From Pseudomonadota bacterium (GTDB taxonomy: Bacteria; Pseudomonadota; Alphaproteobacteria; Sphingomonadales; SMXR01): DNA of 29,254 nt. Where the stretch lies: assembly GCA_022571175.1 (NCBI GenBank), contig JACZYI010000001.1, forward strand, positions 1-29,254, given 5' to 3'. Positions 16,156 to 23,617 of the stretch are shown in pieces. Position 1 is the first letter of the stretch. Each line of letters opens with the position of its first letter. The notes beneath the pieces are model-generated. The model was not told the origin of the DNA and made no database searches. It saw only the letters and a list, made by a program, of their open reading frames with translations. A program made the translations under genes and the position numbers.

Positions 16156-17214
16156 TTAGGGCACATAAAAGAACCATCCCCACCAATACCAGCGACCATC
16201 GCCTGCGGGCAAAGTGCAGTTGATTCGATTGCGACCACGCGGGAAGGGCGTTTGAAGTTCAATGCGAAAAATACCATTTTCTAACTTCCTTATCTCAGCA
16301 GGCTCAGTTTGGTGGGAGGGATAACAAGCGATCAACTCCATATCAGGCAAGGGTTTTTCAATCATGAATTCAATTCCAGAAGTGAAATCAGCTTTTGAGA
16401 TAACCGTGTCTGCGGGAGAAATCCGGTCCAGGGGCCAGGCGCGTGCGTCTATAATATCTCTAAATCGCGATGATTCTCCATACCGCTCATTGATCGCAAA
16501 GCGTGGCAGACTATAGGGATCGGACTCCGGGCCTATGGCGCCAGAATATTGAGCAAACGCAAGATCAAAGCCCAAATTTTGTATCAGACCAGAAAGTACT
16601 CGGTCATACTCGCCGTATGGATAGGCAAAATATTTTGGCACAAATCCGAGCTCTGCCTCAAATCTGGCACTGGCGCGTAAGATATCATCCTGGGCCTCAT
16701 CCAAGCCTTCATCAATCATATGTATATGACCTGCACCATGATGCCCGATTTCGACTCCATCAGCTACAAGTACCCGAATTTCGTTCCAGGTCAGATATCC
16801 GGTGAGATTTTGATCAATGGCATCGGTTGCCACGAACAAAATCAGGGGAATGCCTGCTCTTTTCAATCTGGGCCAGGCCTCCGTTAACACTGAGTAGTAG
16901 GCATCATCTATGGTCACGATTGTTGATTTATCTGCCAGTACTGTGCGTCCGGCCAGAAAATCATTCAAATCCCTGGCGGAAACAGGAGAAATATTTTCCG
17001 CCTTGATTAAGTCCAGATGAGCTTCAAATTGTTCCAACCGGACATTGGTCGACGGTATATTCTTTTCCCCAAAACGATGATAGATCAAGGCAGTTACTGA
17101 AGGCGTTCCGGAATTCTCCTGAGCGAAGCTATTCGGAAAATACGTCAAAAGAATCAACCCAGAGAGGATCATTATTCTTTGGAAATTACTCATAATCATT
17201 TTTTTTCGACACAT
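16156..17214 (-). CDS. Secreted polysaccharide deacetylase (CE4/NodB-like)
   Basis: The 352-residue protein begins with a signal peptide (hydrophobic 'IMILSGLILLTYFPNS', likely cut after 'SFA' near residue 31). The CE4 fold shows 'VTALIYHRFGE', the catalytic 'TIDDAY' (D103-D104), the metal-binding 'EIGHHGAGHIHM' (H159, H163) and 'YFAYPYGEYD'. The last 80 residues form an extra domain ending 'GRNRINCTLPAGDGRWYWWGWFFYVP', which recurs in alphaproteobacterial members. It is expected to remove N-acetyl groups from a cell-surface or periplasmic glycan; the substrate is unknown. In-frame ATGs at 17199 and 17193 are alternative starts that also leave a signal peptide. It is the only minus-strand gene in the right two thirds of the window and diverges from the rutE-like gene. 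Confidence 0.87.
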   Translation of the reverse strand: MCRKKMIMSNFQRIMILSGLILLTYFPNSFAQENSGTPSVTALIYHRFGEKNIPSTNVRLEQFEAHLDLIKAENISPVSARDLNDFLAGRTVLADKSTIVTIDDAYYSVLTEAWPRLKRAGIPLILFVATDAIDQNLTGYLTWNEIRVLVADGVEIGHHGAGHIHMIDEGLDEAQDDILRASARFEAELGFVPKYFAYPYGEYDRVLSGLIQNLGFDLAFAQYSGAIGPESDPYSLPRFAINERYGESSRFRDIIDARAWPLDRISPADTVISKADFTSGIEFMIEKPLPDMELIACYPSHQTEPAEIRKLENGIFRIELQTPFPRGRNRINCTLPAGDGRWYWWGWFFYVP

Positions 17215-17324
17215 CTTTCGATTTAAGCTCTTCTTAGCTAGTCTGGCACTATAGCTTTTTTATTGATTGATGCGAAAGGGTCTGGTCAGGTCATCATCTG
17301 CAATCCGAGAGGAAGGAAACCGAG

Positions 17325-17918
17325 ATGTCACATATTGTAAATGATGAAGCTCTGGACGAGCTTTTTCGGGAGGCGCGGTCTCACAACAGCTGGCAGGACA
17401 AGCCGGTATCAGATGTGACCCTTCAAGCGCTCTATGATCTTTTACGATGGGGGCCTACGAGTGCAAATTGCTCACCTGCCCGCTTTTATTTCCTCAAATC
17501 AATGGAAGCCAAGAAAAAATTGAAACCGCATTTGATGGGGGGAAATGTGGAAAAAACCATGACTGCCCCCGTTTGCGTTATTGTTGCCATTGACAGCAGG
17601 TTTTATGAGCATATTCCAGCGCTATTCCCTCATAACCCTGAGATGCAAGCGGCATTTTCCGAAAATGAACCGTTGGCAGAGGAAACAGCCATGCGCAATG
17701 GATCTTTGCAAGGGGCTTATCTGATTTTAGCAGCGCGTGCACTTGGCTTGGACTGCGCCCCCATGTCTGGTTTTGATGCAGAAGGCGTTAATGCGGCATT
17801 TTTCCCTGAGGGCCGTGTTAAGTCCAATTTTTTGTGCGCACTGGGATATGGTGATCCAGCGGGCCTCCATCCAAGAGGACCTCGATTGAGCTTTGATGAC
17901 GCCTGTAAAATTTTCTGA
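17325..17918 (+). CDS. rutE: Nitroreductase family protein, RutE/malonic semialdehyde reductase-like
   Basis: The 197-residue protein has almost the same length as E. coli RutE (196). The flavin-reductase fold shows 'EARSHNSWQDKPVSDVTLQALYDLLRWGPTSANCSPARFYFL' at the FMN-binding start and 'AMRNGSLQGAYLILAARALGLDCAPMSGFDAEGVNAAFF' later, with 'ALGYGDP' near the end. Family enzymes reduce malonic semialdehyde (pyrimidine breakdown) or related compounds with NAD(P)H. No other rut genes are present, so the physiological substrate is uncertain. GAGAGGAAGG lies just before the ATG. tsaB follows after 20 bp, so the two are probably cotranscribed. Confidence 0.85.
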   Translation: MSHIVNDEALDELFREARSHNSWQDKPVSDVTLQALYDLLRWGPTSANCSPARFYFLKSMEAKKKLKPHLMGGNVEKTMTAPVCVIVAIDSRFYEHIPALFPHNPEMQAAFSENEPLAEETAMRNGSLQGAYLILAARALGLDCAPMSGFDAEGVNAAFFPEGRVKSNFLCALGYGDPAGLHPRGPRLSFDDACKIF

Positions 17919-17938
17919 TCGGTGGCGCCGGAAAAAAG

Positions 17939-18637
17939 ATGATCACACTTGCCTTCGATACATCCCTGGATAAATGTTCGGTCGCCGTCGGCGATGATGA
18001 CAAGCTATTGGCAAGCTCTGAGGTGAATGTTTCCAGGGGGCATGCTGAACTGCTGATGCCGATGATCCAAAAAACCATGGCAGAGGCAAATGTCGCCATG
18101 AATGAGATTGACCGCAGTGCGGTTGTTGTGGGACCGGGAACCTTTGCCGGGGTCAGAGTATCGGTAGCGGCCGCCAATAGCCTGGCCTTGGCCTTGGGTT
18201 GTTCAGTGATTGGAATTTCAACACTCGAAGCGCTTGTCGCTAAAGCAATTCAGGACCGGGTTGTTGAGAATCCGGGTAAAAAATTTACAGTGTTTTTGAG
18301 TGTGGGCAGGGCAAATATATTCTGCCAATCCTTTCAGACCGGAACGAGTGAATTGGCTAAACCACTTGACAGTGCCAGGCGAATTGAGAGGAGCGAACTA
18401 TCTGCACTCCTGGATCCCCCGGATCTACTGTCCGTTCTCTGGTCGGGCCTTGAGACATCAGATTTGATAACAGGACATATGCGCAGTTTTTTCGTTGAAT
18501 ATAATGCCGAAACCCTCCTCTTCTGGTCCAAAAATTTGAAAATGGCTAAAGCACAATGTCGAATTGAACCTGTGTATTTGCGTCCCCCTGATGCTAAAAT
18601 TGGGAAAAGGAGCTTTTCCCCCGCTAATCTGGCTTGA
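17939..18637 (+). CDS. tsaB: tRNA threonylcarbamoyladenosine biosynthesis protein TsaB
   Basis: The 232-residue protein has the ASKHA-type N-terminal lobe of TsaB: 'LAFDTSLDKCSVAV', 'SRGHAELLMPMI' (32-43) and the signature 'GPGTFAGVRVSVAAANSLALALG' (65-87). The C-terminal lobe ends 'EPVYLRPPDAKIGKR'. It partners TsaD (and TsaE) in making the t6A37 modification of ANN-decoding tRNAs in the cytosol; the partners are not encoded here. GAAAAAAG precedes the ATG. In related genomes the next gene is rimI, but here a gene-poor gap follows. Confidence 0.92.
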   Translation: MITLAFDTSLDKCSVAVGDDDKLLASSEVNVSRGHAELLMPMIQKTMAEANVAMNEIDRSAVVVGPGTFAGVRVSVAAANSLALALGCSVIGISTLEALVAKAIQDRVVENPGKKFTVFLSVGRANIFCQSFQTGTSELAKPLDSARRIERSELSALLDPPDLLSVLWSGLETSDLITGHMRSFFVEYNAETLLFWSKNLKMAKAQCRIEPVYLRPPDAKIGKRSFSPANLA

Positions 18638-19043
18638 AGCAAAGGGATGGCAGCGCCTGATTTTATACTATCTTGAGAGGGTTATGAAGCCATTCAAAGC
18701 CAGGGATATTGAGTTCTTGATGGTGGATATGGCCTCGTCTCATGTGACCAATAATCAAATGCCCGTTAAAGAGGTGCCCAATGTTTTTTCAAGATTAAAT
18801 TCGCTATTTTCTACCCAAACCTCCAGCCCGTCCAGCATATGGCCACTAACGGCAGATATGGGCAATCGGACTGTGCCTATACCGGGGAAAATTCCTGAAT
18901 ACCGGTTATTATAAAATGCTGCGACTGCTCTGGTTTGATAGACTGTATTGATTTATAAGTGATTCAAATAGTGCATGGGGTGAAGTCGGTTATGCACACA
19001 ATGGTTGGTGCTGATACCATCACCCCTTGCTAAGAGGCGGAAC
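18638..19043. other. Gene-poor gap where rimI would be expected
   Basis: Between the tsaB stop and the fur start there is no convincing gene. A plus-strand open frame overlapping the tsaB end (18564-18914) and a minus-strand open stretch of about 65 codons (roughly 18750-18945, lacking an ATG at its start) show no RimI acetyltransferase motif and no family I recognise. The minus-strand stretch contains 'TVRLPISAVSGHMLDGLEV', which faintly recalls the end of alphaproteobacterial PAS-type proteins, but this is too weak to call. The right part (18930-19040) is AT-rich and probably holds the fur promoter. Confidence 0.6.
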
Positions 19044-19472
19044 ATGAAAAAACCGACACTGGATATTGTATCCATTTGCATGGAAAAGGGTATGCGCATG
19101 ACTGACCAACGGCGCGTCATTGCCCGCGTATTATCTGGTGCTGTGGATCACCCGGATGTGGAAGAGGTCTACCATCGGTCAACCGCAATCGATTCGAACA
19201 TTAGCATTGCCACCGTATACCGAACGGTTCGCCTGTTTGAAGAGGCCGGCATCCTAGAGCGCCATGATTTCAGGGATGGCCGATCACGCTATGAGCCTGT
19301 TTCTGACGACCACCACGATCATTTGATTGATGTGGAAACGGGGGCTGTACTCGAATTTCAAAATGAAGAGATTGATCGGCTTCAAGAAAAAATAGCGCGC
19401 GAAATGGGGTACAAGCTTGTGGATCATCGCATGGAATTATATGGTACGCGACGGGAAAAAACGAAGGACTAG
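19044..19472 (+). CDS. fur: Ferric uptake regulator family protein (Fur)
   Basis: The 142-residue protein has the Fur winged-helix part ('GMRMTDQRRVIARVL', 'DVEEVYHRS...ISIATVYRTVRLFEEAGILERHDF') and the metal/dimer part with 'DDHHDHLIDVETG' (H90, H91, H93) and 'EEIDRLQEKIAREMGYKLVDHRMELYG'. The C-x2-C pairs that bind structural zinc in many Fur proteins are absent, as is normal for alphaproteobacterial Fur/Mur. Metal may therefore be iron or manganese. It acts as a metal-dependent DNA-binding repressor. ATG 19044 is chosen because of GAGGCGG at 19034-19040; an upstream in-frame start at 19005 is unlikely. It precedes miaB by 137 bp, a conserved neighbourhood. Confidence 0.92.
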   Translation: MKKPTLDIVSICMEKGMRMTDQRRVIARVLSGAVDHPDVEEVYHRSTAIDSNISIATVYRTVRLFEEAGILERHDFRDGRSRYEPVSDDHHDHLIDVETGAVLEFQNEEIDRLQEKIAREMGYKLVDHRMELYGTRREKTKD

Positions 19473-19546
19473 GCTCTTTTCATCCACATCGGGGCAGGAA
19501 TGCGGGGCGCAGCTTGGCATTCTGGACATGTGGGCGGCTCTTAATC

Positions 19547-19574
19547 TTGACAAGTGAATGTGCCCTGCTAGGGT
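19547..19574 (+). promoter_or_regulatory. Candidate promoter for miaB-phoH-ybeY-corC-lnt
   Basis: A perfect TTGACA (19547-19552) is followed after 16 bases by TAGGGT (19569-19574), then a GC-rich discriminator (cccgcc), 35 bp before the miaB ATG. The pattern resembles strong growth-linked alphaproteobacterial promoters. It is unproven. Confidence 0.5.
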
Positions 19575-19609
19575 CCCGCCTCCTTAAACCTCATAAGCTT
19601 TGGACGAGT

Positions 19610-21052
19610 ATGGGAAAACGTTTTTACATAAAATCCTATGGCTGTCAGATGAATGTGTATGATTCTGAACGCATGTCAGAACTCATGTGCAAATCCGGTT
19701 ATAAACCCGTTGGCGAAGTGACCGAGGCAGAAATTATCATTCTGAACACATGCCACATCCGGGAAAAAGCTGCTGAGAAGGTCTATTCTGATATTGGTCG
19801 TATTCGTGCGCAATCCAAATCCGGATCGGCTATCCAGACCAGCCCGCTCATTGCCATAGTGGGGTGTGTGGCTCAGGCGGAGGGGGAGGAAATTATCAGG
19901 CGGGCGCCTGCGGTCGAAATTGTTATGGGCCCTCAATCATATCAGAACTTGCCTGCCGCAATTCATGAGGTGGAAGAAGCCAGGCGTGCGGGCAACAAGG
20001 GCAAGGTGATAATAACGGACTTCCCCACGAAATCGAAATTTGAACAACTCCCGGGTCGGCGATCAGGGGTGCAGCCAAGCGCGTTTCTGACTATTCAGGA
20101 GGGCTGTGACAAATTTTGCAGTTTTTGTGTGGTACCGTATACGCGAGGTGCTGAATTCTCCCGACCGGTGGAGGATATTTTGTTCGAGGCCAGGAATTTG
20201 GTTTCCAATGGTGCGCAAGAAATTACGCTTTTGGGTCAAAATGTGAATGCTTTTCACGGTCTTGATGTTGAAGGTCAAAAATCGGATTTGGCTACACTCA
20301 TAAAACATATTGCAGATATTGAAGGACTTTCGAGGGTTCGCTACACCACCTCGCACCCAAAGGATATGACCGAAGCTCTGATCGAGGCTCACCGCACAAT
20401 TCCCGAATGCATGCCTTATTTGCATCTGCCTGTACAATCCGGATCAGACCGTATTCTGGAGGCCATGAACCGTCAGCATACACGTTCAGATTATATAAAA
20501 ATAGTGAAACGGTTGAGGGCGGCGCGACCAGATATAGCGCTTTCCAGTGATTTTATAGTCGGTTTTCCGGGTGAAACCGATGATGATTTTGAGCAGACTC
20601 TTGATTTGGTCCGTGAAGTTTCTTTTGCTCAGGCCTACAGTTTCAAATACAGCCCTCGACCGGGGACCCCCTCAGCGGAAAAGAAAGAACAAATTTCGGA
20701 GAGCGTAAAGTCCGAGCGGCTGGCCAGACTTCAGACCCTGCTGAAAGAAGATCAAATGAAGTTTAATCAGACAATGATTGGCAGAGTTCTACCGGTTTTG
20801 TTTGAAAGAGAGGGACGTGAGGTTGGGCAACTAGTGGGCCGAAGCCCTTATATGCAGGCTGTGCACGCGGAATTGCATCCCGACCGGGAAAGGGGAAGGA
20901 TAGATTATGATAACTCGGCTCTGGACGAAGACCATTGTGAGTCATACAATTCCGGCATAGGCAGACTTTGCGCTGTCAAAATTGTGAAGGCCGGGCCAAA
21001 CAGTCTGGCAGGGGTATTTGAGAGCGAATTGGGAGACAGGTCAGCCGCCTAG
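19610..21052 (+). CDS. miaB: tRNA-2-methylthio-N6-dimethylallyladenosine synthase MiaB
   Basis: The 480-residue methylthiotransferase has the UPF0004 domain with three cluster cysteines (C12 in 'SYGCQMNVYDS', C48 in 'NTCHIREKA', C86 in 'VGCVAQAEG'). The radical-SAM motif is 'GCDKFCSFCVVPYTRG' (C166, C170, C173), and a C-terminal TRAM-type domain follows. It adds the methylthio group to i6A37 in tRNAs reading UNN codons, using two [4Fe-4S] clusters that a carrier such as NfuA could supply. ATG 19610 is chosen because family proteins start right at 'KRFYIKSYGCQMN'; an earlier in-frame start (19514) gives an unrelated 32-residue tail. It heads the run miaB-phoH-ybeY-corC-lnt. Confidence 0.96.
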   Translation: MGKRFYIKSYGCQMNVYDSERMSELMCKSGYKPVGEVTEAEIIILNTCHIREKAAEKVYSDIGRIRAQSKSGSAIQTSPLIAIVGCVAQAEGEEIIRRAPAVEIVMGPQSYQNLPAAIHEVEEARRAGNKGKVIITDFPTKSKFEQLPGRRSGVQPSAFLTIQEGCDKFCSFCVVPYTRGAEFSRPVEDILFEARNLVSNGAQEITLLGQNVNAFHGLDVEGQKSDLATLIKHIADIEGLSRVRYTTSHPKDMTEALIEAHRTIPECMPYLHLPVQSGSDRILEAMNRQHTRSDYIKIVKRLRAARPDIALSSDFIVGFPGETDDDFEQTLDLVREVSFAQAYSFKYSPRPGTPSAEKKEQISESVKSERLARLQTLLKEDQMKFNQTMIGRVLPVLFEREGREVGQLVGRSPYMQAVHAELHPDRERGRIDYDNSALDEDHCESYNSGIGRLCAVKIVKAGPNSLAGVFESELGDRSAA

Positions 21053-21066
21053 AAATTGGGACCAAA

Positions 21067-22116
21067 TTGAACCATTCATCTCATTCAAACCAGAAAAACA
21101 GATCTTGTCGTATTGTTATCGAATTTGATAACAATAGAGTTCTCCCCATGCTTTTTGGCCAGCATGATGAGAATTTGGCAGCTGTCGAAAGTGGAATGGA
21201 CGTCTGTATTTCTGGGCGCGGAAATCGGGCAGTGATTGAAGGCGAGGCTGCCGATTGCGAACAGGCAAGATCAGTCCTGCAAAATCTGTATGATCGTCTG
21301 TTGTTGGGTGAGCTGGTATCAACAGCGGATGTACATGGCGTGATCCGAATGGAAAATGGCACAAAAAGAAGCAATGCGGAAAAGGTCTCTATAAAACCAC
21401 CCAGAACAGAATTTGGCCAAATTGAAATCAATACCAAGAGACGGATAATTAAACCAAGAACGCCCACTCAGGCGCGTTATATGGAAAAATTAAGGTCCGA
21501 ACAGCTCATTTGTGGTATTGGCCCTGCTGGCACAGGAAAGACTTATTTGGCAGTTGCAACTGCGGTCTCCAAATTATTGCAAGGTGAAGTGGAGAAGATT
21601 ATTTTGTCGCGACCAGCCGTCGAGGCCGGCGAACAACTGGGCTTTCTGCCGGGCGATTTGCGTGAAAAAGTGGACCCCTATTTAACCCCTATTTATGATG
21701 CTCTCCATGATACCTTGCCGAAAGGTCAAGTGGAAAAGCGCCTGGGAACGGGTCAGATAGAGATTGCTCCATTGGCTTTCATGAGAGGGCGAACTTTATC
21801 AAACGCTTTCATTTTGCTGGATGAGGCCCAGAATACAACGGCCATGCAAATGAAAATGATGCTGACCCGGCTTGGCGAAAACAGCCGAATGGTGATTGCT
21901 GGAGACCCTAGCCAGATTGATTTGCCAGCGGGTGAGCCCTCAGGACTGTTTCATGCGCTGGAAGTGCTGAAAGACTTAGAAGGCATTTCGGTTATTCGTT
22001 TTGGCCCGGAGGACGTGGTGCGCCATCCGCTGGTTGGCCAGATTGTTGAAGCTTATGAAGTCAGCGAAAGCAAGGCCCACGGAAAGAACAAACAACGCTC
22101 TGAAAACAAAAACTAA
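21067..22116 (+). CDS. phoH: PhoH-like ATPase
   Basis: The 349-residue protein has an N-terminal KH-like region ('LPMLFGQHDENLAAVESGMDVCISGRGNRAVIEGE') and a P-loop PhoH domain with Walker A 'GPAGTGKT' (152-159), 'SRPAVEAGEQLGFLPGDLREKVDPYLTPIYDAL' and Walker B 'FILLDEAQNTT'. It is a cytosolic ATPase thought to work in RNA metabolism alongside YbeY, its neighbour in most bacteria. The start is taken as TTG 21067, since the first in-frame ATG would remove part of the KH-like region and GGGA lies a few bases upstream. Its TAA shares an A with the ybeY ATG (TAATG), implying translational coupling. Confidence 0.94.
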   Translation: MNHSSHSNQKNRSCRIVIEFDNNRVLPMLFGQHDENLAAVESGMDVCISGRGNRAVIEGEAADCEQARSVLQNLYDRLLLGELVSTADVHGVIRMENGTKRSNAEKVSIKPPRTEFGQIEINTKRRIIKPRTPTQARYMEKLRSEQLICGIGPAGTGKTYLAVATAVSKLLQGEVEKIILSRPAVEAGEQLGFLPGDLREKVDPYLTPIYDALHDTLPKGQVEKRLGTGQIEIAPLAFMRGRTLSNAFILLDEAQNTTAMQMKMMLTRLGENSRMVIAGDPSQIDLPAGEPSGLFHALEVLKDLEGISVIRFGPEDVVRHPLVGQIVEAYEVSESKAHGKNKQRSENKN

Positions 22117-22718
22117 TGGCAACAGAAAAAAAAATACCAAGCGAAAAATCAACAACATTCAAAGCCACTTTCATGGACAGGCGCACATCAAATCTTGAGA
22201 TCGATGTTAATACCGTGCACGATGCTTGGAAGCAATCTCTGCCTTACGCAGTGGAAATGATAAAGGAAACTATCCTGGAGCTATTCGCAGATCCGGAGCT
22301 GGCCAGAGAAGGTTCTCCTGCCGGTCAGCAGGAAATTTCGGTGCTGTTGACAGGTGACGATCAGATGGCAGAACTGAATAATGAATTCCGGGGCAAGAGT
22401 GGACCGACCAACGTTTTGTCTTTCTCCAACCATGAAAAGACGGGTTCCTTCCAAAATGCCTCTGGGTCGCATCACTTAGGTGACATTGTACTTGGCTTTG
22501 AAACTCTTTGCCGGGAAGCAGAAGAGCGAAACATTTCGCTTGATCATCACCTCAGGCACTTAACGATTCATGGATTGTTGCACTTGCTGGGTTATGACCA
22601 TTCAACTCCGGAGATGGCCAGGAATATGGAGGCACTGGAAGTGAGAGTTTTGATGGCGTTAGGAGTGAACAACCCATATCAGGACCAGGCAATGGTCAAA
22701 AACAGGATCGGGGGTTAG
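22116..22718 (+). CDS. ybeY: Endoribonuclease YbeY (rRNA maturation factor)
   Basis: The 200-residue protein has the UPF0054 zinc motif H-x3-H-x5-H in 'HLTIHGLLHLLGYDHS' (H152, H156, H162), preceded by 'ISVLLTGDDQMAELNNEFRGKSGPTNVLSFSN' and 'HHLGDIVLGFETLCREA'. It is a metal-dependent RNase in 16S rRNA 3'-end maturation and 70S quality control. The N-terminus is longer than usual: the first 20 or so residues are basic and low in conservation, and ATG 22173 ('MDRRTSNLEID') is a possible alternative start. ATG 22116 is preferred because it overlaps the phoH stop. Confidence 0.93.
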   Translation: MATEKKIPSEKSTTFKATFMDRRTSNLEIDVNTVHDAWKQSLPYAVEMIKETILELFADPELAREGSPAGQQEISVLLTGDDQMAELNNEFRGKSGPTNVLSFSNHEKTGSFQNASGSHHLGDIVLGFETLCREAEERNISLDHHLRHLTIHGLLHLLGYDHSTPEMARNMEALEVRVLMALGVNNPYQDQAMVKNRIGG

Positions 22719-22723
22719 CGTCT

Positions 22724-23617
22724 ATGGTAAAAAAAGGAAACTCCGGCGATCCAACCAGCATTGGCCAAAAAATCGGTCGGTTTCTGAGGGGCATCAGTTT
22801 TCATCACGGCGGGGACGCCTCGCTGAAAGAAAGCCTTGAAGAAGTCATCGAAGAGCATGATGAGCAACAAACGGGAGGCAAGTTAGGCAATGATGAACGG
22901 TCCATGCTTTTTAACGTACTCAATTATGGGGAACTCCGCCTCGATGACATCATGGTACCCCGGGCTGATATTGTCGCTCTTGAGGACAAGATAACGATTA
23001 AAGGCCTGACGAAAGCGTTTGCTGAGGCCGCACATTCACGATTTCCTATTTACCGAAGAACTCTAGACGAGGTGCTGGGGTTTATCCATGTCAAGGATGT
23101 CATAAAGGCCATAAATGAGCCAAATGGGAAAGAAGCACAGTCCGCGAAATATTTATTACGCCCTGTTTTGTTTGTAGCTCCATCGATGAAGCTCATTGAT
23201 TTATTAGCTAAAATGAAGCTGAAACGCACTCACATGGCGATTGTGGTGGATGAATATGGCGGGACCGATGGCTTGGTCACCATCGAAGACCTGGTCGAGC
23301 AGATTGTAGGCGAAATTGAAGACGAACATGATGTTGAGAGTTCTCCAAAGTTGGTAAAAATCGCGGATAATATCTATGAAGCGGATGCCCGACTTCCGCT
23401 TGAGGAACTTGAAGCAATCCTTAATTGCGATCTTCTTCCTGATGAACGTGATGAAGACATCAATACTTTGGGTGGGCTCGTGATTTCCCTTGAAGGGCGA
23501 GTACCAGCCATTGGCGAAAGAGTATCGCATGTGCAAGGCTTTATATTCGAGATCCTTGATGCGGATGTAAGACGTTTGAAGACTCTCAGAATAATTGTTG
23601 GTGAAAATGGCCAATAA
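22724..23617 (+). CDS. corC: CorC/HlyC-type CBS-domain protein
   Basis: The 297-residue cytosolic protein has two CBS domains ('IMVPRADIVALEDKITIKGL...FPIYRRTLDEVLGFIHVKDVIK' and 'VLFVAPSMKLIDLLAKMKLKRTHMAIVVDEYGGTDGLVTIEDLVEQIVGEIEDEHD'). A C-terminal CorC_HlyC transporter-associated domain from about residue 215 follows. Members are linked to magnesium/cobalt efflux or, in this cluster beside ybeY and lnt, to envelope function; the precise role is uncertain. It follows ybeY after 5 bp with a GGGGG stretch as ribosome site, and its end overlaps the start of lnt by 11 nt. Confidence 0.92.
   Translation: MVKKGNSGDPTSIGQKIGRFLRGISFHHGGDASLKESLEEVIEEHDEQQTGGKLGNDERSMLFNVLNYGELRLDDIMVPRADIVALEDKITIKGLTKAFAEAAHSRFPIYRRTLDEVLGFIHVKDVIKAINEPNGKEAQSAKYLLRPVLFVAPSMKLIDLLAKMKLKRTHMAIVVDEYGGTDGLVTIEDLVEQIVGEIEDEHDVESSPKLVKIADNIYEADARLPLEELEAILNCDLLPDERDEDINTLGGLVISLEGRVPAIGERVSHVQGFIFEILDADVRRLKTLRIIVGENGQ

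Noticed and set aside
18564..18914. 116-codon frame after tsaB as a candidate rimI
   Set aside because: It overlaps the end of tsaB and has none of the GNAT motifs (acetyl-CoA-binding R/Q-x2-G-x-G/A).
18750..18945. Minus-strand PAS-like fragment in the tsaB-fur gap
   Set aside because: Only about 65 codons, no ATG at its start, and the resemblance rests on one short stretch.
21067..21150. Frameshift or truncation at the phoH start because of no ATG
   Set aside because: The N-terminal region is present and in frame from TTG 21067; a non-ATG start explains it.
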